A stretch of DNA of 64,000 bases from positions 2,205,393 through 2,269,392 of the forward strand of contig CM035809.1 in assembly GCA_020466095.1 (NCBI GenBank). The letters are read 5' to 3'. This document shows, piece after piece, positions 46,589-57,690 of the stretch (position 1 is its first letter; every line of letters begins with the position of its first letter). A program made the position numbers and the translations under genes. The DNA is from Chlorops oryzae (taxonomy: Eukaryota; Arthropoda; Insecta; Diptera; Chloropidae). The notes beneath the pieces are model-generated. The model saw only the letters and a program-made list of their open reading frames with translations. It made no database searches and was not told where the DNA came from.

Positions 46589-47358
46589 AAGCTCAAAATC
46601 CAATATTGCGAGAGCTCGATGCTAGAGACCGAGACGTCAAGCTAGAATTCTAATTATGCGTGAGCTGCAGAACGTGAATTCATGCAAAATACTCAACACA
46701 TGCAAACATATGGAACCTGTTCCAATCAACTGCGTGCGTGCTCACGCAGCGTGAAATTTTCGAAAAATTCAATATTTTAAGCTGAATTTCCAATAGCGCA
46801 GGAGGTGCGTAACGTGAATTCCTGTATATGTTCAACACCTGAAAACATATGGAACGACTCAATCAACTTCTTCTGCACGCACGCACAAAAGTTAAAAATT
46901 GTTTTTTTGCGCGTAGCTAAATGACAGCTGAGTATAACATGGTTGAAAAGAGGAATAAACAGTGTTGTAGAAACTATTGAGTACTTTTTTGGTATTGTGA
47001 TACTACGATCCTTTTCTTCGTTAATCAATTAATATGCATTATATGTTTTCTTTAAGCATCGGTCTCTATATTTATGATTTCTATAACTTATTTGCTAAGT
47101 AAAAGGGAAAAATACATTCCGCTTTTAGAAAACAAGACGAGTAAAAGAGTATCTAAAAATGTACTGAGTCAGGTTCAGATCCAAAACCGGAGCAACGACA
47201 TGCTCACGCACACATTCAATTGGAAGTTGGATTTTTCACGCAGCTCACGGTCACTAGCATGATTTCACTTCTAGTACATAATGCAATATTTGAACCAAGT
47301 ACCAATCTAAAGAATACTGAGTACTCATAAGATTTAGTACACTATCACTTGAGCTTAA

Positions 47359-47473
47359 CCCCGGTTCCGCCAAGCTATTTAAATAAAACTTAAATGCAAC
47401 GACCTGTCAAACAGCATATAAAAACCGTTAATTTTTATTTAAGTTTCATTTAAATTCGTCGTGAAACCGGGGG
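47359..47473. mobile_element. piggyBac-type mini-element with TTAA sites
   Basis: 115 bp, CCCCGGTTCCGC... at the left and ...GTGAAACCGGGGG at the right, AT-rich palindromic core (ATTTAAATAAAACTTAAAT), and TTAA on both sides (47355-47358, 47474-47477). TTAA is the piggyBac target. Confidence 0.8.
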
Positions 47474-47798
47474 TTAAATTTTAATTAAAACATATTTAAA
47501 TTAACTAGTATTCGTGCAAGCTTTGCTTCTGTGTTATGAGGTCTATAAGCTGCTGAACTTGTTCACTAATTTATTTACTCATGTTCAAACAAATTTTGCT
47601 TTTAGTTTTTGAACTTAACAGCAAATTTTATTTAAACAAATTTTTTTTTATATTAATTTTAATGAGTACTCAATAGCGAGTACTCAAAAATGTCTACATC
47701 ATTACTTGTCAAACTGCCTCGCAACGATAAATATTAAATTTTCGAACTTTTAATCGAATCGATAATCGAACTTTTTTCGCTACGGGGTCTCGCATTTA

Positions 47799-47957
47799 CG
47801 ATATTTACACGTTAAGACATTTCGATAACGAAACACACTTTTTGTGCACTAGGGACGCGCGGGGATGTGGTATGGAGGCGTTTTTTCTCTTCCCCCTGCG
47901 TCTCTTGCCAACGAAAATTTGTTTCATTATCGAGATGTCCTAACGTGTAAATTGCGA
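47799..47957. mobile_element. MITE, family TTTACACGTTA, uninterrupted copy
   Basis: Inverted arms CGATATTTACACGTTAAGAC and the complement of GTCCTAACGTGTAAATTGCG flank a core (GGGACGCGCGGGGATGTGGT, TCTTCCCCCTGC) shared with 6274-6868. It shows the sequence without the PIF-like insertion found in that copy. Confidence 0.88.
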
Positions 47958-47987
47958 TACATAGCTATGCTCCTATAGGAGCTTGAC

Positions 47988-48096
47988 GGCCAAGGTACAA
48001 TAGTCCGAGAGTCGTGCGTGCAACACTCTCTGGCTCGCTCTATCTCTCTGTATCTCTCGCACGAACGCATTACTCTCGGACTATTGTAATTTGGCC
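47988..48096. mobile_element. Short MITE with ACAATAGTCCGAGAGT arms
   Basis: GGCCAAGGTACAATAGTCCG at the left is inverted at the right (CGGACTATTGTAATTTGGCC), with CTCTCTGTATCTCTC in between. 109 bp, 380 bp ahead of the Son start codon. Confidence 0.8.
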
Positions 48097-48476
48097 CTGA
48101 GCCATTTGATTGAATGTATGTATGTATTGAAACTTGTGTGCGTCTCGCCTCGGTGTCTAGCATTGGGCTCACGCAATATTGGATTTTGCGCTTAAGACTA
48201 TAGATTTTTATTCGTTTTACTTAAAAATACAAATTAAAAAAATATATATACATATATAAAACCCGAAAAAACGTTTTATTTTGGAGTAAAAAATAATAAC
48301 CAAAAATTGATATATAGACATTTCTTTTGACGTTCCTTTGCATCATGCAATGCTTGCAGGCAAACATGATAGTGCAAACGCCGCTTTACAACGTGTTTCT
48401 GTTTATAAACAAATGTCAAAATCGAAATTGAACAATTCGAGGGTTATTAAAAGCTAAAGAAAATGTGAATTTAAAA

Positions 48477-51427
48477 ATGAACGAAGCGGTTGTAAAAGTG
48501 AAAGAGGAAAAAATCGATGAAGAAATCGAGCGAAAAATCCAGGAACAACAAAATGCAACTAAAAAAGAGCCTTTGAGTGAAGAAGGCGAAAAGGATTCTA
48601 TTGGTAAGCTTCCATCCTTTTAGATATCTATTTGTTTGTGACAATCATCATTGCATCAATGCAGAATGTATGATGCAAGTGAAAATTGTAGGGTGCATAA
48701 TTTTTCCCTTATCTAGTTTTCAAGAAAATAGGTTAGAGGTAACATCATTTGCCGGAAAAGTCTGTCAAACCATGAGGCATAAATTTTCAATTCATTTCAG
48801 AGCGCCAAAGTTCATCTAGCGAAAGCACTGCAGAAGATGAAAAAGAGCTAGAAGACAAAAAGGATATTCAGCCAGTCAAATCATCGAATGAGTTGCTTGC
48901 GGAGTTGTTCCAGGTTTTTAATGCAGCGCCCCCAGAAGAGTTACTTAACGATCAGAATCTTATAGAAAAAGCGCAGCATAAAACGAAAAAAGCGAAGAAA
49001 GAAAAGAAAAAGAAGCGTAAGCACCACAAGGACAATGGAATTGATAAAGATGATGAGACAAAATCGGACACCAATGAGCTTTCAATTAAAAAAGAAAAAC
49101 ATAAACACAAGAAAAAGAAGAAGCATAAACACAAGGATGATGAAAAAGACAAAGTAAAAGAGAAAGAGAAAGAACCGACACGTTCCAAGAGTAGGGATAA
49201 AAATAAAGAAAAGTCCAAGGATATAGAGGAGACTAGTGTCAACAAAACTATAGAACCGTTAGATGGTACAACTATCAAACGAGAAAAGGATGCCGATAGA
49301 AAAAAGGAAACGGAGAATCGTAGAAAACGACACAGCACAGTGGAAAAGATAACCGAACCACCAGCGAAAAGGCCTAGTACTGTGGAAAAACGACCTGCGA
49401 ATAGTTTCTATAATGGCTACAATGTTTACGACAAGGATCGTGGGATCAGAATCAAATCGGAACGAAGGCGAGGAAGTAGTAACAACAGAGAAACTCGAAG
49501 GTCCAAACGGTATAGTGCGGACTACAGAGATAGAAATGATGTATCGGACATTTCTTTGTCCGATGAAGAAACCTATCTACGTGAACGAGAGCAAATAGGT
49601 GGGAGCTCAATGGAACGTCGACGCCATCAAAGCTATCAACGTACGAGGAGCAGGTATGACATCAGTAAATCAGTTTTTTTTTTTTTTCATAAATACCAAT
49701 AATTTTTTTCCATTTTTAGACGCTCCCCCTTTAGACGGAAGACTCGCAGTCGTTCTACAAATCGTTCACGGTCACGATCACGTTCACGCCACTTGGGTAT
49801 CGATAAGAAACGTTTACTTGAGATTGCACGTAAAAACGCCATAAGTATGTTCAAACGTGGCAATCTGCCAGGTTGTGCAAACATGTCCGAAGATGTTAAA
49901 GATAAAGTCTTACTGCAAATGCGTTACGGAGGGCGCACTGTTCAGGATCTTACAGACTTTTGTCGGAAAATTTCAAATGGCGAACCACTCTCGTCAATGA
50001 GTTCCGACAATGACTCTGACATCGATAAGGATGGAAATGCGAAAGCTTTTCATCATCCTTTTCAAATAAAAGAGCGTGATCCAATTGCTTTACAGCTTCG
50101 CAGGCCCAATTCGACGATGCCTCTTGCATTAGCTAAATTAGAAAATCAAACAAAAGCCATAACAATGCAATATCCTGTTTCATCTGGTCAACAGCATCGC
50201 ATATCGGAGACTTGGTTGCCCGTAGAAGCAAAACCCCCAATGCAAGCACTGCCGCCATTATCAGCATCAACACGATCGACGAATTCGTTCAAGACAAATG
50301 TGCAGAAGAATGTTTTCGAAAAACCATTGCCTGCCGCTGAGCAGCAGGTGCCAGCGTTTAAGCCTGTTGGACCAAGTGTTAGTGAGGCCAAAACTGAAAA
50401 CAGTACTGCAAATCCCGCGGCTGTTGCTATTGCAGCAAATAATCTGCAACCCGCCCTTCAAACCGACTCTGTTCCAACAACTTCAATTCTTCCAGCTTTA
50501 ACCCCAACGCCGGAATTTGTACCCGATGTTGCGATTCCATCATCGAATGAAACAGATTCCGTATTCCCTCAAGCTGATCCGTCAGCTAACATGGATGTTT
50601 CCAGTATCATTTCGAAGCGCTTGAGCGCGTTGCGCCGCTTGCAGGTGAGTTCAATATTATTAGAATGTATGGAGCTTAGAGAGATATGTATTTCTGAAAA
50701 AAGAAATTTTATACACTTTAATATACTTACTGAAGTGTTAATATAAAAATATTCCATTTTTTTTTTTGCCAAGGAAAATCCAATGGACTCGGAGGCCATT
50801 AAGATGATGTATAATTCCCAAAAAGAAATGTCTTCGTGGGCTTCTTCAAAACATTTACCAGGACAATTCACTGGAAGTACGGGTGTCAATGTTTTGAAAG
50901 CCCATGAGCTGAATTCAGGACCGCAAGTTTGGGCTCGACGTGACCAATTGACGTCGACTAAGCCTGTAACTGGAGGAGTGGGTATGCATCTATTGCAGAA
51001 AATGGGTTGGAAACCTGGTGAAGGCCTCGGACGTGAAAAAACTGGTGCTCTTCAGCCATTGCTACTTGATGTCAAATTAGACAAACGTGGTCTCGTCTCG
51101 AAGGAAGATCATGCAGTTGTAAATGGTCAACGGAACGTTTGTAAAAAGGGTGCAAAAAATTTAAACGATGCTATCCAGAGCTTCCAAAACAAGCATCCTG
51201 TATGCATATTGAATGAATTATCATCTAAACAAAAATGGACACCACCACTCTATGAGCTTGTGAGTGAAGGTGGGCCATCGCATAATAAGCAATTCCTGTT
51301 TTCTGTTTCGATGAATGGACAAACGTATACAGCGCCCGCAGGCTCGAATACGAAAAAAGAAGCAAAAATGCTCGCAGCTAAATTCTGTCTGGAACAAATG
51401 GGCATACTAATGTCAGCGGGTCGGTGA
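48477..51427 (+). CDS. Son: Son splicing-factor homologue (G-patch and double-stranded RNA-binding)
   Basis: Four exons: 48477-48603 (ATG, MNEAVVKVKEEKIDEE), 48801-49653, 49720-50644 and 50774-51427 (TGA); phases close to 852 residues. SON-type proteins act in nuclear speckles in pre-mRNA splicing. Order of parts: acidic N-terminus; an ELLAELFQVFNAAPPEELL block near residue 75; Lys/His-rich tracts (residues about 100-200); an RS-like stretch (RSRSTNRSRSRSRSRHLG) running into the conserved GIDKKRLLEIARKNAI; a YGGRTVQDLTDFCRKIS block; a Ser/Pro-rich middle; a G-patch near residues 700-745 (GVGMHLLQKMGWKPGEGLG); and a C-terminal dsRNA-binding domain (PPLYELVSEGGP, KEAKMLAAKFCLEQMGI). Like Drosophila Son it lacks the long vertebrate repeat region. 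It is transcribed away from importin alpha. Confidence 0.97.
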
Positions 51428-51802
51428 ATTTTTCAATTGTTCTCTCTTTTAAGATTTTTTGATGCAGGTGATAACTCTTTTCCCATTCGTTTGAACTTCA
51501 ATTTTATTTTAAGGTTTTGTTTTAAATATTACTTTAGTTTAGCACGAAAAATATATTTATCTAACTTGTATAAAGATGTAGTTAAGATTATATAAAAAAG
51601 TAAAAAGTTTTAATATTAAAAATTTGAATTATTACAAAAAAAACAAAAAAATCATTAGAATGTGAAATTTCAATTCTATTATTATTATCTTAGGATCCGC
51701 AATTATTACAATAAGACGAACGCATTGCGCCCCAGCATGAATAAGATTTAAAGTTATTTTTTTTTACTTCTTAGCTTCAATTATTTTATTATTTATTATA
51801 TA
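51428..51802. other. 3' UTR and flank of Son
   Basis: AT-rich non-coding DNA with no clear AATAAA next to the stop; ATATTTATC and TATTAAAA patches lie near 51550-51620. No other gene before the foldback element. Confidence 0.45.
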
Positions 51803-52259
51803 CAGTAGAATCTGGATATAACGAATCCCTGAAATAATGAACAGCTGGAAATAGTGAACGCTTTTTTGTTACAGGGACTTTGATTAATAATCAGGCCTTA
51901 AGAGAGGGGGTGGAAAAGGGAGATTTTCCCCCGGGGCCTGGGCTTTCTGAAGGGGCCCCGGAAAAAATCCCCCGGGCCCCCGGAATCAATTTTTTCACGT
52001 CCTCTTCATTGTATTCAGATTGTTCGTTTTAGCGAGATTGAATGTTTTGTTCATTATTTACAGGCCCTCAGAGAGAAATTTTGGGCCCGGGGGATTTTTT
52101 CCGGGTCCCCTTCAGAAAGCCCAAGCCCCGGGGGAAAATCCCCCTTTTCCACCCGCTCTCTTAAGGCCTGATTATTAAGAAAAGTCCCTGTAACAAAAAA
52201 GCGTTCACTATTTCCAGCTGTTCATTATTTCAGAGATTCGTTATATCGAGATTCGACTG
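51803..52259. mobile_element. pogo/Tigger-like foldback element, TA duplication
   Basis: Ends CAGTAGAATCTGGATATAAC and the inverse GTTATATCGAGATTCGACTG, TA on both sides (51801-51802, 52260-52261). The arms are about 190 bp and nearly complementary, including GAACAGCTGGAAATAGTGAA and the GC-rich GGGGCCCCGGAAAAAATCCC. CAGTxGAATCTxGATATAACGAA is typical of pogo-type termini. No transposase. Confidence 0.88.
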
Positions 52260-52352
52260 TATTAGTATCATTGAATTTATCTAAAAAAAAAACGTCTACC
52301 TACTTTGCTTCTAAAAAAGTTTTTTCAAGAAATATTTTGTATTTAACATTAA

Positions 52353-52430
52353 CCCGGTAGCGCCTAGCGAACCGGTTCATATTTTATTTTATTTTTAATA
52401 TTTATTTTTTTCAATTCAGGCGCTACCGGG
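52353..52430. mobile_element. Minimal piggyBac-type element, 78 bp, TTAA sites
   Basis: CCCGGTAGCGCCT at the left and AGGCGCTACCGGG at the right are exact inverses, with TTAA on both sides (52349-52352, 52431-52434). The interior is only an AT stretch. Confidence 0.85.
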
Positions 52431-52434
52431 TTAA

Positions 52435-54528
52435 AAGGTGGATGATTTAAAATCCACTCAATACACGTGAAGAAATTTTCAATATTTATTTTTCTCATTG
52501 ACTTTTTTAACAACTTTCGACCACTCGCGTTCAGTATTTTTTTTTAGAAAAATTTGAATCGTTGAAATATCCTCTTTCAAGGATAATTTTCCCCTTCTTG
52601 CAATAACGTTAAAGCGACAGCAAAGTCAAATCGTGTTTAAGATTTATTTATTGTAATTTCACGTAAGGTTTTAGTTGTGAATCACCCCTCATCCCCTCCT
52701 ATATACATCAACTTCGAAATATATAGGTCTATGCCTAAGAATTTAAAATGTGTTTGCCATAGCTGCAACAAGTGCTACTTTTTAAACATGCAATTATCAA
52801 TGGCCAACTCAATGTATTTTGCTTTGTATAACCGTCGGAGGAGTGCGCGCGCTCCTTTAATTTGAATTGGCGAATTATCTTTGCATACGCAAAGAATAAT
52901 TGAAAACTTTTTTTATTTATTGTACTTATTACAAAAGGTTCAAAGTAAATAAAAAATTTTTTTTTGCCTCGATACGTGGGCTGTTCAAAAAGTAATGAGA
53001 CTTCAAAGTTGGTGGTGAAAAAAAAGGTGCCGTCACGGCGGCCACGATTCCGGGTCTCCGGAGCGTCCGAAATGGAAAAAAAACGGGGTTATAATCAGTA
53101 TAGATGTAATTCTCGGGTGAACCTCAAGCTTAATTTTGTGATTTTTTTTGACAAAATGGCGGCCATTCAAAAAAAAAATTTCAATTTCGGCTTTTTTTTT
53201 GTAGTTTAGTGAAAAAAAAAAAAAGTAAAAATTTTTTAAAATTATGGTCGAGGTTCACCCGAGAATGGTGACAATTCTGCGTCGATTCCACTTTGTTTCA
53301 TGAAAATCGGTTCAGTTGAACTGGAGATATCATGGCCGCCAGTTCGAAAAACGTGGTTTCGAGATAAACGCGTTTAAAGTTTGAAGCAACGCAAAAATTA
53401 CTCGTTTTAGCGCAGATCTTGCTCGACAAAGAAGGCTATATCCTCTAAACTATTTCAAATTTCAAAAAATCCTTTTAGGGGCATATTCACAACTACCCAA
53501 GCTATAAATAAATGCAAAAAAAAAAAAGTCGAAAAAAAAAGTTGCTCAATGAGAAGACCCCCTTAAATATGCATTTTCATTTTGTTGTTTTTATACAAAA
53601 GGGTTTTTTGAATTTTGCTTTGTATTCCTAAACATTAGAGTGGATCGGTTTGTTCGACAAAAATAAGTGATAATTTCCCTAGTAACACAAGATTCTTGAA
53701 TTTTTTCCAGAAGGAATGCCCAGGGAACAATAGGTCAAAACCGATATTTTTCTTGCGCTTTTTCAAACGAAGGTCCATATTAAATATGCCTAAAACTATG
53801 CTATAAAATTGAACAGCAAAAATGTTCTTTCTTCCTACCCTGCAGTAATATGGACTGACCCAAGTGTAGCCTTCGGTCATTCGTCATGTTACCAGTACTA
53901 TTCTCCTCATAATTCCATTTCTAATGTATTCAAATGACTTTTGAACCTTTAAATATCATATATTTTTGCCTTCTACGACATATACTTAAGAGCCAATGTT
54001 CGAGGGGCTGGAATACAAGTTAAAGTTTTTGCAAAGCTCTCACTTCTACATCAGCCCCCCCCGGGTCGTGGTTCGTCTCGTCTGCGTTTCATTACCCCTG
54101 AAGTTGTTCCCTTTTACTTTCGACATCCTCAGTTCTGGTGACTCTGCAAAACTTGTGTCTTTTTTTTGTTCAACTAAAAAACAAAATGGTTGCGGGCGAC
54201 AGCTTTCGGTGGCGCTTTGCAGGAGTCTTATTTTTATTTTTATTTTTATTTGAACTTTTATCAATTTAGAATGTTGATGTAAGTTTTTTTTTGGAAACTT
54301 TGGAGAATAAACTTATCTTGGAAGGTTAGTTAAAGCCTTCGGAGAAATGTTTTTAAACATAATTTTAGAACAAAGTCTTTGAAATAAAATTTTTTATACT
54401 AGAGACAAAGTTTTAAATAACTTTTTACTTATTTGGGGGGGGGGGGGGGGGGGGGGGACGAGTAACTTATAGTTAAAGCGGCTGAAAATATTTAAATTCA
54501 GCATCCAGAAGTATGCTTATAAATATTA
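52435..54528. other. Gene-free stretch with repeat debris and a poly-G tract
   Basis: No supported gene. At about 52978 GTGGGCTGTTCAAAAAGTAA and the 400 bp after it look like a mariner-derived or similar repeat, with GTCGAGGTTCACCCGAGAA/TTCTCGGGTGAACCTC inverted at about 53112 and 53250. The rest is AT-rich. Confidence 0.5.
54435..54457 (+). repeat. Uninterrupted run of 23 G
   Basis: Twenty-three consecutive Gs stand in otherwise AT-rich DNA. Long mono-G tracts are rare in fly genomes, form G-quadruplexes and are prone to sequencing error, so the exact length is uncertain. Confidence 0.85.
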
Positions 54529-54774
54529 GTGGTATTCAAGCAGCTGTGGAAATTGAAGTGTGCAAATTTTGCACCAGCAAATTTCGCCCTTTTGTATAAA
54601 CGACCCTGCGAAAAACAAGTGAAAATCTTGTGCGATAACATGGCACAAATTTTGCCCATCAAAATCGATGTGCAATATTTGCCTGGCCGCTGAATTTTTT
54701 TTTCCATACAAACAAATTTGCACAAACGCAAAATTTGCGAGGGTGCAAAACTTGCACACCTGCTTGAATCCCAC
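54529..54774. mobile_element. TA-flanked MITE, family GTGGTATTCAAGCA, full copy
   Basis: 246 bp between TA sites, ends GTGGTATTCAAGCAG and CTGCTTGAATCCCAC (one mismatch). The internal CATCAAAATCGATGTGCAAT matches the 4416-4918 copy. Confidence 0.85.
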
Positions 54775-54820
54775 TATTAAGAATAATTCTGGCAGTCAGA
54801 TATCCGTTTGTTCTTATGAC

Positions 54821-55323
54821 CAGTGGCGTGTCTAGAGAAATACTGCTTTGATAGTGCTTATATTTCCCACAGTGGTATATTGAACAATTATAAGACATTA
54901 ACCCAAAAATTTTTGGGGGGGGCTAGAGGAAGTTTAGAGAGTTATGGACCAAAAACCAAAAAAAAACCGAAAAATTTATGGCGTCCGATTTGGATAAAAA
55001 TTTATATATAGAATAAGCGAAAAATTCTAAGAATTTTGGCGTCAAAATTTTTTCAAGAAACCGATTACAACTAGTCTAGTTAGGGTCTAGTTCCAAACTG
55101 GTCCAGAAAGAACCAGTTTTTTGAAAAAATTTTAGTGCTAAAATTCTTAGAATTTTTCACTTATTCTATATATAAATTTTCATAAAAATCGGACTTGATT
55201 CGATTTTTTTGTTTGCCCCACTCCCACCCAAAATTTTTTGGGTTAATGTCTTATAATTGATCAATATACCACTTTGGAAAATATAAGCACTATCAAAGCA
55301 GTATTTCTCTAGACACGCCACTG
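54821..55323. mobile_element. hAT foldback MITE, family CAGTGGCGTGTCTAGAG, copy 1
   Basis: 503 bp with ends CAGTGGCGTGTCTAGAGAAA, exactly inverted at the right, and an 8-bp direct duplication CTTATGAC (54813-54820, 55324-55331). Nearly the whole element folds back: AGAATAAGCGAAAAATTCTA, CTAGTCTAGTTAGGGTCTAG. No coding sequence. Confidence 0.96.
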
Positions 55324-55829
55324 CTTATGACTATGTCTATTTAAGAACGTTTTGAGAAATGTTTTAAGGAGCTGTGTTCATATTTTTAGTGTCTTAATTA
55401 AGGTCCATTAGTAAAGGCTTAAAATTACATACAGTGATTTTGATATATTGAAAATCATACATCAAGGTGTTGAATTACTTATATTATAATTAGACAGCGG
55501 ATAATATGCAAATGCATATCTTTAATAGATGATCGGATTTAAATTTTGTTTGCACACAAATTCGTTTCATAAGAAAATATTGCAAATGAGCCCTATTTCA
55601 TTTTGCATATTTTGCATAAATGCATATTCTTGCATATTCTTGCATATTTCCAATATGCAAAAATATGCACTAATATGCACGAAAAAAAACCTTATGAAAT
55701 AATTGTTTTCGACTTGTCTTACGCGAAATACAACTGCTGATCTAGTAGGCAAATGCAAAACCGTTGCTAATATTTGTCATTTGAATCAAAAGTTATAATT
55801 TTACTTCGATTTTTAAATGAACGTATAAG

Positions 55830-56072
55830 ATGCCGAAAACGAAGTTTGCTTCCAAAAGAGCACAAATAAATAATTGGCTCAATGAAACTCAATCGACATG
55901 TTTTGAGTTTGATGGCAATCAATTAATATGCGTCAGGTGCAAAAAATATGTGAGTTTTCATATTGAACCAAAGCATAAAGTTTTCTCATGCCCAGTTTCA
56001 CAGTGCACACTTAACCCTCCTTTAATGATTCAACGTTGCTTAAGCGACAGAATCAATTTCAGAGTGCTTTAA
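55830..56072 (+). CDS. Truncated N-terminal fragment of a hAT transposase (BED-like zinc finger)
   Basis: An 80-codon frame starting MPKTKFASKRAQINNWLNE, then FEFDGNQLICVRCKKYVSF and a HIEPKHK block. The C-x2-C followed by histidines resembles the BED-type finger at the start of hAT transposases. The frame ends at residue 80, far short of the usual 500-700 residues. It may be the relic of an internal deletion or a short DNA-binding protein able to bind the element's own ends. Confidence 0.55.
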   Translation: MPKTKFASKRAQINNWLNETQSTCFEFDGNQLICVRCKKYVSFHIEPKHKVFSCPVSQCTLNPPLMIQRCLSDRINFRVL

Positions 56073-56159
56073 AAAGTACCGCTTAAGTTAAACTTAAGCT
56101 CCCAAGGTTGGACGCTTAGGCGAAGTTTTGAATTAATAAAAAAAAAGAAAAAAAAACGC

Positions 56160-56234
56160 GACCAGGGCGGGAATCGAACCCACATACTTCCAAATCGTAA
56201 GTTGGCATCTCAGACAACTACGCCACGAAGCCTA
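56160..56234 (-). tRNA. tRNA-like Pol III module (possibly Val-TAC-like), within a hAT element
   Basis: On the minus strand TGGCGTAGTTG fits the A-box consensus exactly, GGTTCGATTCC fits the B box exactly, and a T-run follows at once after CTGGTCGCG. A T-arm (GTGGG-TTCGATT-CCCGC) and an anticodon-like hairpin (CCAA-CTTACGA-TTTGG) can be drawn, but the acceptor stem pairs poorly, so it is a tRNA-derived module or pseudo-tRNA. Confidence 0.6.
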
Positions 56235-57003
56235 TGTTATCAATTTTTTTATTTTCCAAATGTCAACGAAAATAAAATATCTCAATTTATATACAAAATA
56301 TACTGTTTTTATTCTGCATATTCCTGCATATTCCTGCATATTCTTGCATATGTTTTTGCATATTCTTGCATATGTTTTTGCATATTTTGGATATGCAGTC
56401 TTAAATCAAAAATAGGTCTTTGAAGAAGTCCAAATTCAAAATTTTATTTCATTCTGACTTAAAACAAAAAAGTGCATAAAATCCGCTGTCTAATTATAAT
56501 ATATAATTTATAATCTTTGAAAACCAAACTCAAAAAAATGGCCCACGTTTGCGAAAGAGTTTTGGTCTTTTGGGGGACCTAGATTAACCGGTGCCATAAC
56601 ACCTTTTCGACTGGCCGTTTCTCGACATTGATATCAACGGTAGCTATTTCTCATTCCACTAAAAGGGGTTCACTAAAGCTACACACAGCCAAAAAGGCAC
56701 ATAAAATCCGACTAAACTATAACAAAGTTAAAAAGATTTCTCTATGGTTTTTAGCCAAGGAGATATCTTCTTAAAAATAAGTAGATTTTCTTTTTAAATA
56801 TATTTAATAAGATTTCCCAATAGTTTTAAAAAGATTTCTTCTTAAATATTTTTATTTAATTAAAAAATCTTTTACATTTATTGGGGGTACACCTCCCTCC
56901 TTCGTTCCCCCTTCTCTTACTTTTGCTTGTTTTTATGGGTATATTATATATTTCTTGTTTATATATTTATTTTAATTTAATATGATATATTTATTCTATT
57001 TTG

Positions 57004-57085
57004 AACTGTTCTGTATGGGATTTGAACCTGGGAATTCTCGATTTCTAGTCATGTGCTCACCCATGACACCATGTTCGCCGACCGA
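57004..57085 (-). tRNA. tRNA-like segment (Gln/Glu-type D arm), degenerate
   Basis: Read on the minus strand it has CATGGTGTCATGGGTGAGCAC, close to the D-arm region of fly tRNA-Gln/Glu, and a B-box-like GGTTCAAATCC within CCCAGGTTCAAATCCCAT. The acceptor stem and anticodon arm are not convincing. Confidence 0.4.
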
Positions 57086-57212
57086 AAGCCAGGGATTTTA
57101 TTCATTTATAAAATTAAAGTCAAACAAAATTTTGTTTTTTAGGAATGAGAATTGTTTTGCATATTTTCGTTTTTTGAACTTAAATGAAATTTTTCTTTCA
57201 GTTCTGGTTTCA

Positions 57213-57278
57213 CTCGACATGGCATATTGGTTAGCGAGCTCGGCTAGCAATCTGAATGGCCCGGCTTGAATCCTGCCG
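57213..57278 (+). tRNA. tRNA-like segment, degenerate
   Basis: CATGGCATATTGGTTAGCG resembles a D-arm, and GGCTTGAATCC a B box with two changes. It lies 130 bp from, and opposite to, the 57004-57085 segment, probably as a tRNA-derived part of the same element. Confidence 0.35.
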
Positions 57279-57339
57279 AATCGAAATATTTTTTTTTTGT
57301 TTTTAGACAAGAAATTTTATTAATTTTAGTTTTAAGAAA

Positions 57340-57690
57340 ACTACTAAAATTAAGAAGAGTTTTTTAAAAATGTTTTTAAGAACATTTGATACAAGGGGAC
57401 CTATGAAACTTAGTATTATCCTCTCAATTTATTTGTAGGCTCTAGAACTATATGCATTTTATATGAAGTGTATGAGAAAATAAGATGAAACCTTTTTAAA
57501 TATTTTTAAGAGGACAACTACTAAAATTAGGAGAAATCTTTTTAAATATTTTTAAAAAGATATGATACAAGAGACCTAATGAAATTAAGAAGTTTTCTTC
57601 GTAATTTATTATGTAGGCTCGAGAATTAGATGTATTTTATATGAAATGTATGAAAAATTAAGAAGAAACCTATTTAAAAATTTTTAATAA
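57340..57690. repeat. Two tandem copies of a 170-180 bp unit
   Basis: Each unit runs CTACTAAAATTA...GAAATCTTTTTAAATATTTTTAA...GATACAAG.GACCTA.TGAAA...TGTAGGCTC.AGAA..ATATG.ATTTTATATGAA. They lie in the right half of the CTACACACAG element. Confidence 0.8.

Larger units (their letters stand above)
45469..48476. other. Divergent intergenic region between importin alpha and Son
   Basis: The two genes are transcribed away from each other, so both promoters lie here. No coding gene. Four small elements occupy part of it (46174-46588, 47359-47473, 47799-47957, 47988-48096). Copies of an ACATATGGAAC/GTTCCATATGT motif near 46142, 46705 and 46850 belong to a broken palindromic MITE. I see no clear TATA box or DRE next to either start. 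Confidence 0.6.
55490..56492. mobile_element. hAT element carrying a BED-like ORF and a tRNA-like gene
   Basis: Ends TAGACAGCGGAT and ATCCGCTGTCTA with an 8-bp duplication ATTATAAT (55482-55489, 56493-56500). Both subterminal zones carry many TTGCATATTC/CTGCATATTC repeats (about 55600-55680 and 56310-56400), as transposase-binding sites do in hAT elements. Inside lie an 80-codon frame at 55830 and a tRNA-like module at 56160-56234. Confidence 0.9.

Noticed and set aside
48952..49338. 128-codon frame antisense to Son
   Set aside because: It is the complement of the Lys-rich AAG/AAA tract of Son exon 2, giving a Phe/Ser/Leu-rich shadow.
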